NCBI GenBank assembly: GCA_016699675.1
Contig: CP064985.1
Span: forward strand, 3,658,001-3,722,000
Reading direction: 5' to 3'
Origin: Austwickia sp.
GTDB lineage: Bacteria > Actinomycetota > Actinomycetes > Actinomycetales > Dermatophilaceae
Length of the DNA stretch: 64,000 nucleotides
Under the pieces are notes generated by a model. That model saw only the letters and a list, made by a program, of their open reading frames with translations, was not told the DNA's origin and did not search any database. Positions 47,059 through 55,946 of the stretch are shown here, piece after piece. Each line of letters starts with the position of its first letter. Position 1 is the first letter of the stretch. The translations under genes and the position numbers were made by a program.

Positions 47059-49089
47059 GTGTCTGCCCAACCCCAGATCACCGTGTCCGTCGCCGGAGAG
47101 CCCCGCCAGGTGCCGGCCGGCACCACGGCGGCCGACCTGTTCGCGGACGACCGGCGCATCGTCGTCGCCCGCATCGGCGGGGAATTGCGCGACCTCACCC
47201 ACGAGCTCGCCGACGGCGACGCGGTGGAGGGCGTCGACATCGCCAGCGACGACGGCCTGTATGTGCTCCGGCACTCCTGCGCCCACGTCATGGCGCAGGC
47301 CGTCCAGGAGATCAACCCGCAGGCCAAGCTCGGGATCGGTCCGCCGGTGCGGGACGGGTTCTACTACGACTTCGACGTCGCCGAGCCCTTCACCCCCGAA
47401 GACCTGAAGAAGATCGAGAAGGTGATGCAGCGGATCGTCAACGAGGGGCAGACGTTCTCGCGGCGGGTCGTCGCCGACGAGGCGGCGCGCCAGGAGCTGG
47501 CGGCCGAGCCGTACAAGCTCGAGCTCATCGGGCTCAAGGGCGGCGGCATGAGCGAGACGCAGGCCGCCGCCGACGCGGACTCCGGCGTGGGCGTCGAGGT
47601 CGGCGAGGGCGAGCTGACGATCTACGACAACCTGCGCCGGGACGGCAGCCGCGCCTGGGGTGACCTGTGCCGCGGCCCGCACATCCCGACCACCAAGCTC
47701 ATCGCCAACGGCTTCAAGGTGATGCGCTCGGCGGCGGCGTACTGGCGTGGCGACCAGAAGAACGCCCAGCTCCAGCGGCTATATGGGACCGCGTGGCCGA
47801 GCAAGGACGAGCTGAAGGCGTATCTGGACCGGCTCGCCGAGGCCGAGCGGCGCGACCACCGCAAGCTCGGCGTCGAGATGGATCTGTTCAGCTTCCCCGA
47901 CGAGATCGGGTCCGGCCTGGCGGTGTTCCACCCCAACGGCGGCATCGTGCGGATGGCGATGGAGGAATACAGCCGGCGCCGGCACATCGAGGAGGGCTAC
48001 GACTTCGTCAACACCCCGCACCTGACCAAGGGGCACCTGTTCGAGATCTCGGGGCACCTGGACTGGTACGCCGAGGGCATGTTCCCGCCCATGCACGTGG
48101 ACGAGGAGCGCGACGCCGACGGCAACGTCAAGCGGGCCGGCCAGGACTACTACCTCAAGCCGATGAACTGCCCGATGCACAACCTGATCTTCCGCTCGCG
48201 CGGGCGGTCCTATCGCGAGCTGCCGCTGCGGCTGTTCGAGTTCGGCACCGTCTACCGGTACGAGAAGTCGGGCGTCATCCACGGCCTCACCCGGGCCCGC
48301 GGGTTCACCCAGGACGACGCGCACATCTACTGCACCCGCGACCAGATGAAGGGCGAGCTGACCAGCCTCCTCACGTTCGTCCTCGACCTGCTCAAGGACT
48401 ACGGCCTGGACGACTTCTACCTGGAGCTGTCGACGAAGAACCCGGAGAAGTTCGTCGGGGACGACGCCACCTGGGAGGAGGCCACCGAGGTGTTGCGGCA
48501 GGTGGCCACCGAATCGGGTCTGGAGCTGGTGCCCGATCCCGGCGGCGCGGCGTTCTACGGGCCGAAGATCTCGGTGCAGGCCCGCGACGCGATCGGGCGC
48601 ACCTGGCAGATGAGCACGATCCAGGTCGACTTCAACCTGCCGGAGCGGTTCGGGCTGGAGTACCAGGCGGCCGACGGCACGCGGCAGCGGCCGGTCATGA
48701 TCCACCGCGCGCTGTTCGGCTCGATCGAGCGCTTCTTCGCGGTGCTGCTCGAGCACTACGCGGGGGCGTTCCCGGTGTGGCTGGCGCCGGTGCAGGTCAC
48801 CGCCATCCCGGTGGCCGACGAGTACAACGCCTATCTGGGCGAGATCGCGGAGCAGTTGCGCGCGCACGGCGTACGGGTCGAGGTCGACGCCAGCGACGAC
48901 CGGTTCCCCAAGAAGATCCGCACGGCGAGCAAGTCCAAGGTGCCGTACGTGCTGATCGCGGGGGAGGAGGACCGCGCCGCGGGTGCGGTCAGCTTCCGCT
49001 ACCGCGACGGCTCGCAGGAGAACGGCGTCCCGGTGGCGGCGGCGGTGGAGAAGATCGTCGAGGCGATCCGGACCCGCGCGCAGGTCTAA
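47059..49089 (+). CDS. thrS: threonyl-tRNA synthetase
   Basis: ThrS charges tRNA-Thr. The 676-residue protein has the expected order: an N-terminal TGS domain, an editing domain with HSCAHVMAQAVQE, then the class II core with zinc ligands in MNCPMHN and a late His, motif 3 in MIHRALFGSIERFFAVL, and the anticodon-binding C-terminus. GTG 47059 is the start. The leader is short (about 130 bases) and no T-box is seen. It starts the block that in mycobacteria continues HIT, pgsA1, PIM acyltransferase, pimA. Confidence 0.95.
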   Translation: MSAQPQITVSVAGEPRQVPAGTTAADLFADDRRIVVARIGGELRDLTHELADGDAVEGVDIASDDGLYVLRHSCAHVMAQAVQEINPQAKLGIGPPVRDGFYYDFDVAEPFTPEDLKKIEKVMQRIVNEGQTFSRRVVADEAARQELAAEPYKLELIGLKGGGMSETQAAADADSGVGVEVGEGELTIYDNLRRDGSRAWGDLCRGPHIPTTKLIANGFKVMRSAAAYWRGDQKNAQLQRLYGTAWPSKDELKAYLDRLAEAERRDHRKLGVEMDLFSFPDEIGSGLAVFHPNGGIVRMAMEEYSRRRHIEEGYDFVNTPHLTKGHLFEISGHLDWYAEGMFPPMHVDEERDADGNVKRAGQDYYLKPMNCPMHNLIFRSRGRSYRELPLRLFEFGTVYRYEKSGVIHGLTRARGFTQDDAHIYCTRDQMKGELTSLLTFVLDLLKDYGLDDFYLELSTKNPEKFVGDDATWEEATEVLRQVATESGLELVPDPGGAAFYGPKISVQARDAIGRTWQMSTIQVDFNLPERFGLEYQAADGTRQRPVMIHRALFGSIERFFAVLLEHYAGAFPVWLAPVQVTAIPVADEYNAYLGEIAEQLRAHGVRVEVDASDDRFPKKIRTASKSKVPYVLIAGEEDRAAGAVSFRYRDGSQENGVPVAAAVEKIVEAIRTRAQV

Positions 49090-49166
49090 GCCGTACGTCC
49101 CGCAGCGCGGGCTGCCGTCGGGGCCTTCCCCTGTCGCGGCATGTGCCGTTGTGCTTTCATGCAGGG

Positions 49167-49640
49167 GTGAAGGCCGGTCAGGCGCAGTTGACGCAGGTGG
49201 CCCGGGCAGAGCCACCCGACGCGTTCGCGCTGGCCGCGCTGGAGCTGCAGCTCAACCGCGAGCAGGGCCGGGCGGGCGAGGCGGGCTTCCTGGACCGGTA
49301 CGCCGACGCGTGGCTGGCCGAGCGCGACCGGCGTCCCGCATGGCTCGCGACCTCGCTCGACGGCAGTCCGCTCGGGGCGATCACGCTGTTCGTCGTCGAC
49401 GGGCTGCCCCGGCCGGGTCGGCTGTCGCGGCCCTGGGTCCACATCACCAACCTGTACGTCACCCCGGGCGCGCGGCGCTGCGGCATCGGCGATCGGCTGC
49501 TGCGGGCCGGCCTGGACTGGAGCCGGGACAACCGCGCGCTGTGGGTGCAGCTGTCCGCGACCTCCGCGGGTTCGGGGCTCTACCGCCGGGCCGGATTCGC
49601 GCCGGCCGAGTCGCGGCTGCACCGGCTCGATCTGCCCTGA
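49167..49640 (+). CDS. GNAT-family N-acetyltransferase
   Basis: The 157-residue product shows the GNAT acetyl-CoA binding core: VHITNLYVTPGARRCGIGDRLLRAGLDWSRDN, with R/Q-x-x-G-x-G/A as RRCGIG. The later ALWVQLSATSAGSGLYRRAGF is the usual motif B. A GTG at 49167 is taken as start, preceded by CAGGG, a weak site. It lies 77 bases after thrS. Substrate is unknown, as for most members. Confidence 0.75.
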   Translation: MKAGQAQLTQVARAEPPDAFALAALELQLNREQGRAGEAGFLDRYADAWLAERDRRPAWLATSLDGSPLGAITLFVVDGLPRPGRLSRPWVHITNLYVTPGARRCGIGDRLLRAGLDWSRDNRALWVQLSATSAGSGLYRRAGFAPAESRLHRLDLP

Positions 49641-49736
49641 TCCTCGCCGGCTCAGGTGCCCTCCGCCCAGGGTCGCAGGACGGATTCAGACCGCGGCCCG
49701 ATGCCGGTGCCGTCGTGCCCGCGATGGACTGGGGTC

Positions 49737-49946
49737 ATGACGATCGACAAGACGCCCCTCACCCAGTTCGGTTGGCTGCGCGCCAGCCTGTACACGGCGC
49801 TCACCCTGGCCATCTGGCTCATCCTGGACCTGCTGCTGCTCCCGTGGAAGGACGCCGAGATGCCGGGCTTCCTGCTCGCGGTGGCCTGCGGGGTGGCGAT
49901 GGAATACCTCCGCCGGGACCGGGCCCGCAAGGCCGACGGACAGTGA
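49737..49946 (+). CDS. small membrane protein
   Basis: A 69-residue protein with two hydrophobic stretches, LYTALTLAIWLILDLLLLPW (about 18-37) and PGFLLAVACGVAMEYL, followed by a basic RRDRARKA tail. This suggests one or two membrane spans. ATG 49737 is the start; the ribosome site is weak. I do not recognise a family. It has codon use like its neighbours and stands 96 bases after the GNAT gene. Confidence 0.55.
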   Translation: MTIDKTPLTQFGWLRASLYTALTLAIWLILDLLLLPWKDAEMPGFLLAVACGVAMEYLRRDRARKADGQ

Positions 49947-49996
49947 GCCGCGCCTTGCTGGGCCAGGTGCGGCGGACGGGGGGCGCGCGGCCGTGG

Positions 49997-50446
49997 TTAG
50001 GCGTCCGGGCTGCTCGCGGGCTCGCAGACGAACACCGGGATGAGGCGGTCGGTCTTGGTCTGGTACTCGGCGTACGGCGGGAACCCCGCCACGCAACGTT
50101 CCCACCACTGCTCCCGCTCCGCGCCGGCCAGCTCCCGGGCGACGTAGTCCGCGGACGTCGTGCCGTCCTGGATCTCGATGTCCGGGTTGGCGACGAGGGA
50201 GTGGTACCACTGCGGGTGCGCGGGCGCGCCGCCCTTCGAGGCCACCGCGGCGTACCGGCCGTCGTGCTCGATGCGCATGAGGGGTACGCGGCGCAGCAGG
50301 CCCGATTTGGCGCCTCGGATGGTGAGGACGACCACCTGCATGCCGCCGACCGCGACGCTGCGGGTGTCGCCGGTCCGGTCGATCTCGGCGAGCTGGTCGG
50401 CCTGCCAGCCCGGCAGGGGAGTGGCGTAGTCACCGTGCAGAGGCAT
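49997..50446 (-). CDS. F420-dependent nitroreductase-like (Ddn family) oxidoreductase
   Basis: The 149-residue protein has the Ddn-family pattern: MPLHGDYATPLPGW, VVVLTIRGAKSGLLRRVPLMRIEHDG, AVASKGGAPAHPQWYHSLVANPDIEIQDG and YAEYQTKTDRLIPVFVCEP. Members bind deazaflavin F420 and reduce nitro compounds or quinones. The ATG at 50446 matches the usual MPLxGxY start; a GTG at 50455 is also in frame. This implies that the organism makes F420, as many actinobacteria do. It is convergent with the small membrane gene. Confidence 0.85.
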   Translation of the reverse strand: MPLHGDYATPLPGWQADQLAEIDRTGDTRSVAVGGMQVVVLTIRGAKSGLLRRVPLMRIEHDGRYAAVASKGGAPAHPQWYHSLVANPDIEIQDGTTSADYVARELAGAEREQWWERCVAGFPPYAEYQTKTDRLIPVFVCEPASSPDA

Positions 50447-50480
50447 GCCGCCCACTCAACACGCTGAGCGGGCGGCCTCA

Positions 50481-50540
50481 CAAGCCCCGCCACCGCCGTC
50501 AAGCCCGCCAAGCCCCGCCAATCCCGCCAAGCCTCGCCAA
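50481..50540. repeat. degenerate CCCGCCAAG tandem repeats
   Basis: About six imperfect 9-base units related to AAGCCCCGCC or CCGCCAA run through 50481-50540, just upstream of the Ddn-like gene start and before the HIT gene. It looks like a slipped-strand repeat tract. No coding use is seen. Confidence 0.6.
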
Positions 50541-50669
50541 TCCGCGGTTCGAACCGGTACCACGGAGGCCGTGTCGGAGCCCGTTGCGGGGCCATCGCCT
50601 CCGCGCTGGTATCCGCACGGGCCGGCCCCGACGCGGCTGGCGCGGCGCGCGGGGTTCTAGGATCGCCGC

Positions 50670-51218
50670 ATGGACGACGCGCTGCCCGGGCCCGAGTCCC
50701 CCGACGGTTTCCCCCGCGTGGCGGACGGTTTCGAGCGGCTGTGGACCCCGCACCGCATGGCCTACATCACCGGCGAGAAGCCGGCTGGCGACGCCGGCGA
50801 GGGCTGCCCCTTCTGCACGGCGCCCGGGCGAGACGACGCGGAGGGCCTCATCGTGCACCGCGGCGAGCTGTGTTTCGTGGTGATGAACCTGTTCCCGTAC
50901 AACCCCGGGCACGTGCTGATCTGCCCCTACCGGCATGTGGCGGCGTACGTCGACCTCACCGACGAGGAGACTGTGGAGTTCACGGCCCTGACCAAGGCCG
51001 CCGTGCGCGCCCTGCAGAAGGCCTCGAATCCGCACGGCTTCAACCTGGGCATGAACCAGGGCGGCGTCGCGGGGGCGGGCGTGGCCGCGCACCTGCACCA
51101 GCACGTGGTGCCGCGCTGGGGCGGCGACGCGAACTTCCTGCCGATCATCGCCCAGACCAAGGCGCTGCCCACGCTTCTGGAGGATGCGCGTCGGGCGCTA
51201 GTTCAGGCGTGGACCTGA
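50670..51218 (+). CDS. HIT-family hydrolase/phosphorylase
   Basis: The 182-residue protein has the histidine triad HLHQHVVPRW with His141, 143 and 145, and a zinc-like pair in GCPFC. The central FVVMNLFPYNPGHVLICPYRH is standard. The nearest known relative is Rv2613c, an Ap4A phosphorylase next to thrS in M. tuberculosis, so breakdown of diadenosine tetraphosphate is probable. In mycobacteria pgsA1 follows at once; here about 10 kb of other genes lie between. Confidence 0.88.
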   Translation: MDDALPGPESPDGFPRVADGFERLWTPHRMAYITGEKPAGDAGEGCPFCTAPGRDDAEGLIVHRGELCFVVMNLFPYNPGHVLICPYRHVAAYVDLTDEETVEFTALTKAAVRALQKASNPHGFNLGMNQGGVAGAGVAAHLHQHVVPRWGGDANFLPIIAQTKALPTLLEDARRALVQAWT

Positions 51219-51258
51219 TCTGGGCGCGATTCGGTCGTGGACCGATATAGGGCCCCCG

Positions 51259-51972
51259 CTACAGCCCGCTGCGCATCTCGCCGGGCAGGTGGGACAGGTC
51301 GTTGGACCAGGTGATCGCGGGCCGCTCGCCCAGGCTGAGCAGCGTGCTGCCGGTGTTGGCCTGGGTGAGGTAGGCCGCCGGCCGCTCCGGGAGCCCCAAC
51401 GTCGCCGCGATGAGGTACTGCGCGAAGTGTCGATGCGCGACCAGGGCCACCACACCGGTGGCGTCCGTGTGCTCGGCGCTCAGCCGGTCCAGCAGGCGCC
51501 GAGCCCGGGGGAGCCGGGCCGCCGCCTCCTCGTGCGGCCCGGACCACCACGGGTCGGGCGTACCGGCCGGGACGAGCAGGCCGGGGCACTGTGCGGCCAG
51601 CTCGGCGAGGGTGGCGGAGGGGGCTGCGTTCCGCTCGCCGGTGTCGTGGTCGAGGTCGTACACGCCGCCGCTCTCGAAGGCCTCCACACAGAGCGCCACC
51701 GGAAGCCCGAGAGCCCGGCCGAGGTGTGCGGCGGTCTGCACGGCGCGCAGCATGGGCGAGGACAGCAGCGCGGTGATCGGCCCGATCCCCGGCGCGCCGT
51801 GAGCCGCGAGCGCGGCTCCGAGCGCCGTGGCCTGCCGGTGGCCCAGCGGGGTCAGTTCGGGTTCGGCCACGCGCCCGGTGCGCTGCCCGGTGGCGGCGTA
51901 CGCGGCGTTGTTGGCGGACTCACCGTGCCGGATCAGGAGCAGACGCACACGCGCCAGCCTAAGGTCAGGCAA
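51259..51972 (-). CDS. histidine phosphatase family protein
   Basis: This 237-residue protein belongs to the phosphoglycerate-mutase-like branch. The phosphohistidine is in LLLIRHGESANN near residue 15, with the second His in VALVAHRHFAQYLI and Arg in SSPMLRAVQTA. The central region (YDLDHDTGERNAAPS) is variable. The substrate is unknown. It is convergent with the HIT gene and 45 bases downstream of the iron transporter ATPase gene, on the same strand. Confidence 0.82.
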   Translation of the reverse strand: MPDLRLARVRLLLIRHGESANNAAYAATGQRTGRVAEPELTPLGHRQATALGAALAAHGAPGIGPITALLSSPMLRAVQTAAHLGRALGLPVALCVEAFESGGVYDLDHDTGERNAAPSATLAELAAQCPGLLVPAGTPDPWWSGPHEEAAARLPRARRLLDRLSAEHTDATGVVALVAHRHFAQYLIAATLGLPERPAAYLTQANTGSTLLSLGERPAITWSNDLSHLPGEMRSGL

Positions 51973-52017
51973 CGCCCGGGCGGTGCCGGTCTCGGCGCGC
52001 GGCGCTGACGCACGGGG

Positions 52018-53094
52018 TCACGGCAGCGGGGCGTCGGTGCCGTCGGCGAAGCCGAAGAAGCGGGCCGGGCCCCGCACGACCAGGCGAACCGGGCCCGCGG
52101 CGGGCACCTCCCCGATCAGCCGCACTGGCAGGACGACGCCGGCCACCGCGACGCGCGCCATCGCGTCGTGCCCGTAGTAGCTCGTCTCCACGAGCTCAGC
52201 GGTCAGTCCGCCCGGCGCGCTCGTCGGGAGGAGCTGCAGCTGCTCGGGTCGCAGGACGGCGACGCCGGTCGGTGCACCCGACGGCGTGCCTGCGACGGCG
52301 GCGGGCCTGTCCTCTGCCTGGCAGGGCAAGGATCCCAGCGGCGTGTCGACGTACCCGTGCCGCCAGGTCGCGGGCAGCTCCACGCACTGCCCCACGAACC
52401 GGGCGACGGCGAGTGCCGCCGGCGCGCCGTACACCATTTGCGGCGTGTCGTGCATGAGGATCCGACCCCCGTCCATGACGGCGACCGTGTCCGCCAGGCT
52501 CAGGGCCTCGTCCTGATCGTGGGTGACGACCAGCGCAGTGGCACCGCTGGCGCGCAGGGCGGTGCGCACCTGGGCGCGGACGGATTCGCGCAGCCCGGCG
52601 TCGAGGGCGCTGAACGGCTCGTCGAGCAGCACGAGCCGTGGTCGGGGCGCCAGGGCGCGCGCAACGGCGACCCGCTGCTGCTGCCCGCCGGACAGCTCGC
52701 TGGGGCGGCGGCGCTGGTAGCCGGCCAGCCCGACCAGTTCCAACGCGGACGCGATGAGAGCGTCGCGATCGGGGGTCCGGGCCAGGCCGAACCCCACGTT
52801 CCCCGCGACGTCGAGGTGGCCGAAGAGGGCCCCCTCTTGTGGGACGAGGCCCACGCCGCGACGCTCCGGCGGCATCCCGCGACCCGGCTCCCCGACCAGC
52901 TCGTCCCCGATTCGGATCTGGCCGGCGTCGATCGCGGTGAACCCGCAGACCGCGCGGAGCAGGGTGGTCTTGCCGCAGCCGGAGGGGCCGAGGACCGCCA
53001 CGATGGCGCCGGTCGGCACCGCCAGGTCCACCCCCGACAGCACCTCCCGGCCGCCGAGGCGCACCACCACGCCGCTGACATTCAGGCTGCTCAT
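52018..53094 (-). CDS. fbpC: iron(III) ABC transporter ATP-binding protein
   Basis: This 358-residue ATPase powers iron uptake. Walker A is GPSGCGKTT (36-44), the ABC signature LSGGQ (134-138), Walker B LVLLDEP (154-160), and the H-loop VVTHDQDEALSLADT. The C-terminal third is a TOBE-like regulatory domain as in FbpC. The ATG at 53094 overlaps the permease stop by four bases. It is the third gene of the leftward iron operon under the IdeR-type box at 55804-55822. Confidence 0.92.
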   Translation of the reverse strand: MSSLNVSGVVVRLGGREVLSGVDLAVPTGAIVAVLGPSGCGKTTLLRAVCGFTAIDAGQIRIGDELVGEPGRGMPPERRGVGLVPQEGALFGHLDVAGNVGFGLARTPDRDALIASALELVGLAGYQRRRPSELSGGQQQRVAVARALAPRPRLVLLDEPFSALDAGLRESVRAQVRTALRASGATALVVTHDQDEALSLADTVAVMDGGRILMHDTPQMVYGAPAALAVARFVGQCVELPATWRHGYVDTPLGSLPCQAEDRPAAVAGTPSGAPTGVAVLRPEQLQLLPTSAPGGLTAELVETSYYGHDAMARVAVAGVVLPVRLIGEVPAAGPVRLVVRGPARFFGFADGTDAPLP

Positions 53095-54632
53095 CGTCGC
53101 TGCCCCCACATCAGTGCTGCGGTGGGCAGGACCGCGAGCAGCACCAGGGTCAGGCCGTACGGCGCCGCGGCGGCGTACGCCGCCACCCCGGTCTCCGTCC
53201 ACAGCGCGGTGGCCAGCGTGTCCGTGCCGGTCGGTCGAAGCAGGAGGGTCGCCGGGAGCTCCTTCATCGCCGTGAGCAGGACCAACGCCGCGCCCGCCCC
53301 GATCCCGGGCGCGGCGACTGGCAGGGTCGTCCGGCGGAACGCCGCGAACGGGCCACAGCCCAGGGTGCGCGCCACCTCTTCGGCTCGCACCGGCGCCAGC
53401 TCCACCGCAGCCCGCACCGCACTCACGGCGGCCGGGAGGAAGAGCACCAGGTAGGCCAGCACCAGCAGCGGCTCACGCTGGTAGGCCCAGGGCACCACCC
53501 GAACCCCGAAGAACACCAGGGCCAGCCCCACCACCAGGCCCGGCAGGGCGTGGCCCGCCCAGGTGGCCTGCTCGAGGAGGTCACTCCAGCGGCTGCGATG
53601 CCGTGCAGCGAGCAGGCCTACCGGCAGGGCCGCCAGCGTTGCCACGAGGGCACCCCAGCCGGCCAGGACCACGGTGTTGCCGCCGGCGGCGACCAACCGG
53701 GGCCAGTCCACCCCGGCGGACAGGCCCGTGGCGGCCCAGTAGCCCAGCGACCCCAGCGGGAAGACGAGGGCGGCGCTCAGCAGGGCAAGGGCCGCCGTCA
53801 GCGCCGGAACCCGGCTGCGGCGCAACGGCAGCGGCTCGGCCGCGCGGGCGAGGCCGGCGCCGAGCCGGGCCACCCCGCGGGTCCGGAACCGCGCTTCGCC
53901 GAGCGTGATCAGCACGGTGAGCCCGACGAGGAGGAGCCCCAGCACGGCGGCGGGCGTCCGGTCGAAGCTGGCCTGGTAGGAGGTGTGGATGACCCGGGTG
54001 AAGGCGTCGAAGCGGAGCAGGGAGACCGCCCCGAAGTCGCTCAGCGCGTAGAGCGCCACCAGCAACGCGCCGCCGGCCACGGACGGGGCGAGCTGGCGCG
54101 CGGTCACCTGGCGGAACGCGCCCCAGCGGCTGCGCCCCAGGCACCGCGCCACCTCCTCGGCGGCCGGGTCCAGTCGGGTCAGTGCGGCGGCCACCGGCAG
54201 GTACACGTAGGGGTAGCAACACAGCGACAGCACCACCGTCGCCGCCGGAAGTCCGGTGAAGCCGGGCGCGGTGGAGACCCACGCGAACGCGGCCACATAA
54301 CTGGGGATGGCGAGCGGCAGCGGTGCGAGGACCCCGAGCACACGCCGGCCCGGCAGGTCGGTGCGCACCACCAGGTAGGCGAGCGCGACGCCGAGCAGCA
54401 CGCTGAGGATGCTCACCCCCAGCGCGAGCACGAGGGATCGGCCGACCAGGGCGGCGGTGGCGGGGCGCGCCAGGATCTGCGCGATCGAGGCCGGACCGGC
54501 GGACGCCGTACGGAGCACCAGATAGCCGACCGGCAACAGGGCGACCCCGGCCACGAGCACCCCCGCGAGGAGCAGCGGACGAGGCGCCGCCGCACCGCGC
54601 CGGGGCGGGGACTGGCGGCGGGCCTGCCGCAT
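53091..54632 (-). CDS. fbpB: iron(III) ABC transporter permease
   Basis: The 513-residue membrane protein has about twelve hydrophobic spans in two halves, each carrying the permease EAA loop (EEVARCLGRSRWGAFRQVT near residue 160, and EEVARTLGCGPFAAFRRTT near residue 420). This double-unit design is the FbpB/AfuB type. The basic N-terminus (RQARRQSPPRRG) fits the positive-inside rule. The gene follows fbpA by 56 bases and overlaps fbpC by four, so all three form one transcription unit. Confidence 0.92.
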   Translation of the reverse strand: MRQARRQSPPRRGAAAPRPLLLAGVLVAGVALLPVGYLVLRTASAGPASIAQILARPATAALVGRSLVLALGVSILSVLLGVALAYLVVRTDLPGRRVLGVLAPLPLAIPSYVAAFAWVSTAPGFTGLPAATVVLSLCCYPYVYLPVAAALTRLDPAAEEVARCLGRSRWGAFRQVTARQLAPSVAGGALLVALYALSDFGAVSLLRFDAFTRVIHTSYQASFDRTPAAVLGLLLVGLTVLITLGEARFRTRGVARLGAGLARAAEPLPLRRSRVPALTAALALLSAALVFPLGSLGYWAATGLSAGVDWPRLVAAGGNTVVLAGWGALVATLAALPVGLLAARHRSRWSDLLEQATWAGHALPGLVVGLALVFFGVRVVPWAYQREPLLVLAYLVLFLPAAVSAVRAAVELAPVRAEEVARTLGCGPFAAFRRTTLPVAAPGIGAGAALVLLTAMKELPATLLLRPTGTDTLATALWTETGVAAYAAAAPYGLTLVLLAVLPTAALMWGQRR

Positions 54633-54688
54633 GTCGGTGCTGGTCCTCGGTGGCGCGTCGAGGTCCCGGCCGGCGAGGTCGGCGGTGC

Positions 54689-55780
54689 TCAGGTCAGCCC
54701 CACCGAGCTCAGCAGGGCCAGCGTGGCCGGCAGGGAGTCGAGCGAGTTCAGGTCGACGCTGGAGGTCTTCTGCCCCTCCAGCGGGGTGAGTTGGTGCTTG
54801 GTCGTGCTCACGCCGGGCACCGCGGGGTATTCGGCGGTCTGGTCGACGAAGTACTGCTGGGCCTCATTGCTGACCAGGTAGTCAACGACCTTGGCCGCCG
54901 CCTCGGGGTGCTTGCTGCTGGCTAGCACCCCGGCGCCGGCCACGTTGACCAGCGCCCCGGGGTCGTCGGTCCCCAGGAAGCGGATCTTCGCGGTGACCTT
55001 GTCGGCGCCCTTCTCCTTGGCCAGCTCGTTCCAGTAGTAGTGGTTGATCAGGCCGAGGCTCACCTCGCCCGAATCCACCGCCTTGAGCACGGTGCCGTTC
55101 TTGTCGTAGGCCTTGGGCTGGTTGGCCTTGAAGTCGGTGAGCCACTTCTTCGCCGCCGCCTCGCCGCGGCTGACCCGCAGCGCCGTCACGAACGAGTGGA
55201 ACGAGGCGTTGGTGGGGGCGTAGCCGACCTTGCCGCGGTACGTCGGGTCGAGGACCGCGTCGATACTCGTCATCGTGGCGGCCGCCGGGGCCTGCGCGGG
55301 ATGGTAGGCCACCACCCGGGCGCGGGCGGAGGTCGCGACCCAGGCGCGCTGGGGGTCGGCGTACCCGGGCTTGACCTTGGCCGTCGTCTGCTCCGGGAGC
55401 GGAGCGAGCTTGCCCGCCTTGGCCAGCGCGCCCAGGGCACCCGCGTCCTGGCTGAACAGCAGGTCGGCGGGGGAGCGGTCACCCTCCTCGAGGATCTGCG
55501 CGGCCAGCGCGCTGGACTCCCCGTAGCGCGTGTTGACCTTGACCCCCGTCGCCGCCTCCACCTTGGCCAGCAGGGGAGCGACGAGCTTCTCGCTGCGTCC
55601 GGAGTAGATCGTGACGGTCTGGGTCGAGTCGCTGGCGCTTGAGCTGGTTGTCGCCGAACCGGACGAGCTGGGAGTCGGGGTCGTCCCGCACCCGACCGCG
55701 GCCACGCTCGTGGCGAGGACGACGGCCAGGACTCGCGGCTGGCGATGGGGAAAGCGGGGGCGCGCAGGCGCAGGGGACAT
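54689..55780 (-). CDS. fbpA: iron(III) ABC transporter substrate-binding lipoprotein
   Basis: The 363-residue protein binds iron or an iron chelate outside the membrane. A lipoprotein signal ends at Cys31 in TSVAAVGC, followed by a Ser/Thr linker. Family marks are VTIYSGRSEKLVAPLL and the double Tyr region LINHYYWNELAKEKG, which in FbpA proteins binds iron. The ATG at 55780 has AAGGAG five bases upstream; the GTG two codons earlier is too close to that site. The operon is preceded by an IdeR/DtxR-type box. Confidence 0.9.
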   Translation of the reverse strand: MSPAPARPRFPHRQPRVLAVVLATSVAAVGCGTTPTPSSSGSATTSSSASDSTQTVTIYSGRSEKLVAPLLAKVEAATGVKVNTRYGESSALAAQILEEGDRSPADLLFSQDAGALGALAKAGKLAPLPEQTTAKVKPGYADPQRAWVATSARARVVAYHPAQAPAAATMTSIDAVLDPTYRGKVGYAPTNASFHSFVTALRVSRGEAAAKKWLTDFKANQPKAYDKNGTVLKAVDSGEVSLGLINHYYWNELAKEKGADKVTAKIRFLGTDDPGALVNVAGAGVLASSKHPEAAAKVVDYLVSNEAQQYFVDQTAEYPAVPGVSTTKHQLTPLEGQKTSSVDLNSLDSLPATLALLSSVGLT

Positions 55781-55803
55781 CGACACTCCTTACCGAGGGG
55801 GAT

Positions 55804-55822
55804 TTAGGCAAGCCTAACCTAA
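55804..55822 (-). promoter_or_regulatory. IdeR/DtxR-type iron box
   Basis: Read on the minus strand, the 19 bases TTAGGTTAGGCTTGCCTAA match the IdeR/DtxR consensus TTAGGTTAGGCTAACCTAA at 17 of 19 positions. It lies 24 bases before the fbpA start, where a repressor with iron bound would block transcription. It may also overlap the fbpA promoter. This supports iron as the transported ion. Confidence 0.88.
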
Positions 55823-55909
55823 TCGCTCAGCCGGCGGGCCTCGATCGGCCCTCTGGTTGCGGAGACGTTCGTCGAGGCCGCGGACGCGTCGCCGTCTCTG
55901 GCCGAGGGG

Positions 55910-55946
55910 TTGACTCTCCCATCGTGGAAGGGCTCAGGTTGACGGT
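55910..55946 (+). promoter_or_regulatory. MerR-type promoter with a 19-base spacer
   Basis: A -35 box TTGACT (55910-55915) and a -10-like CAGGTT (55935-55940) are separated by 19 bases, the long spacer that MerR-type activators bend into shape. The spacer holds partly inverted CTCTCCC and GGAAGGG parts. The ATG follows six bases after the -10 box, so the mRNA would have almost no leader. Confidence 0.45.
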
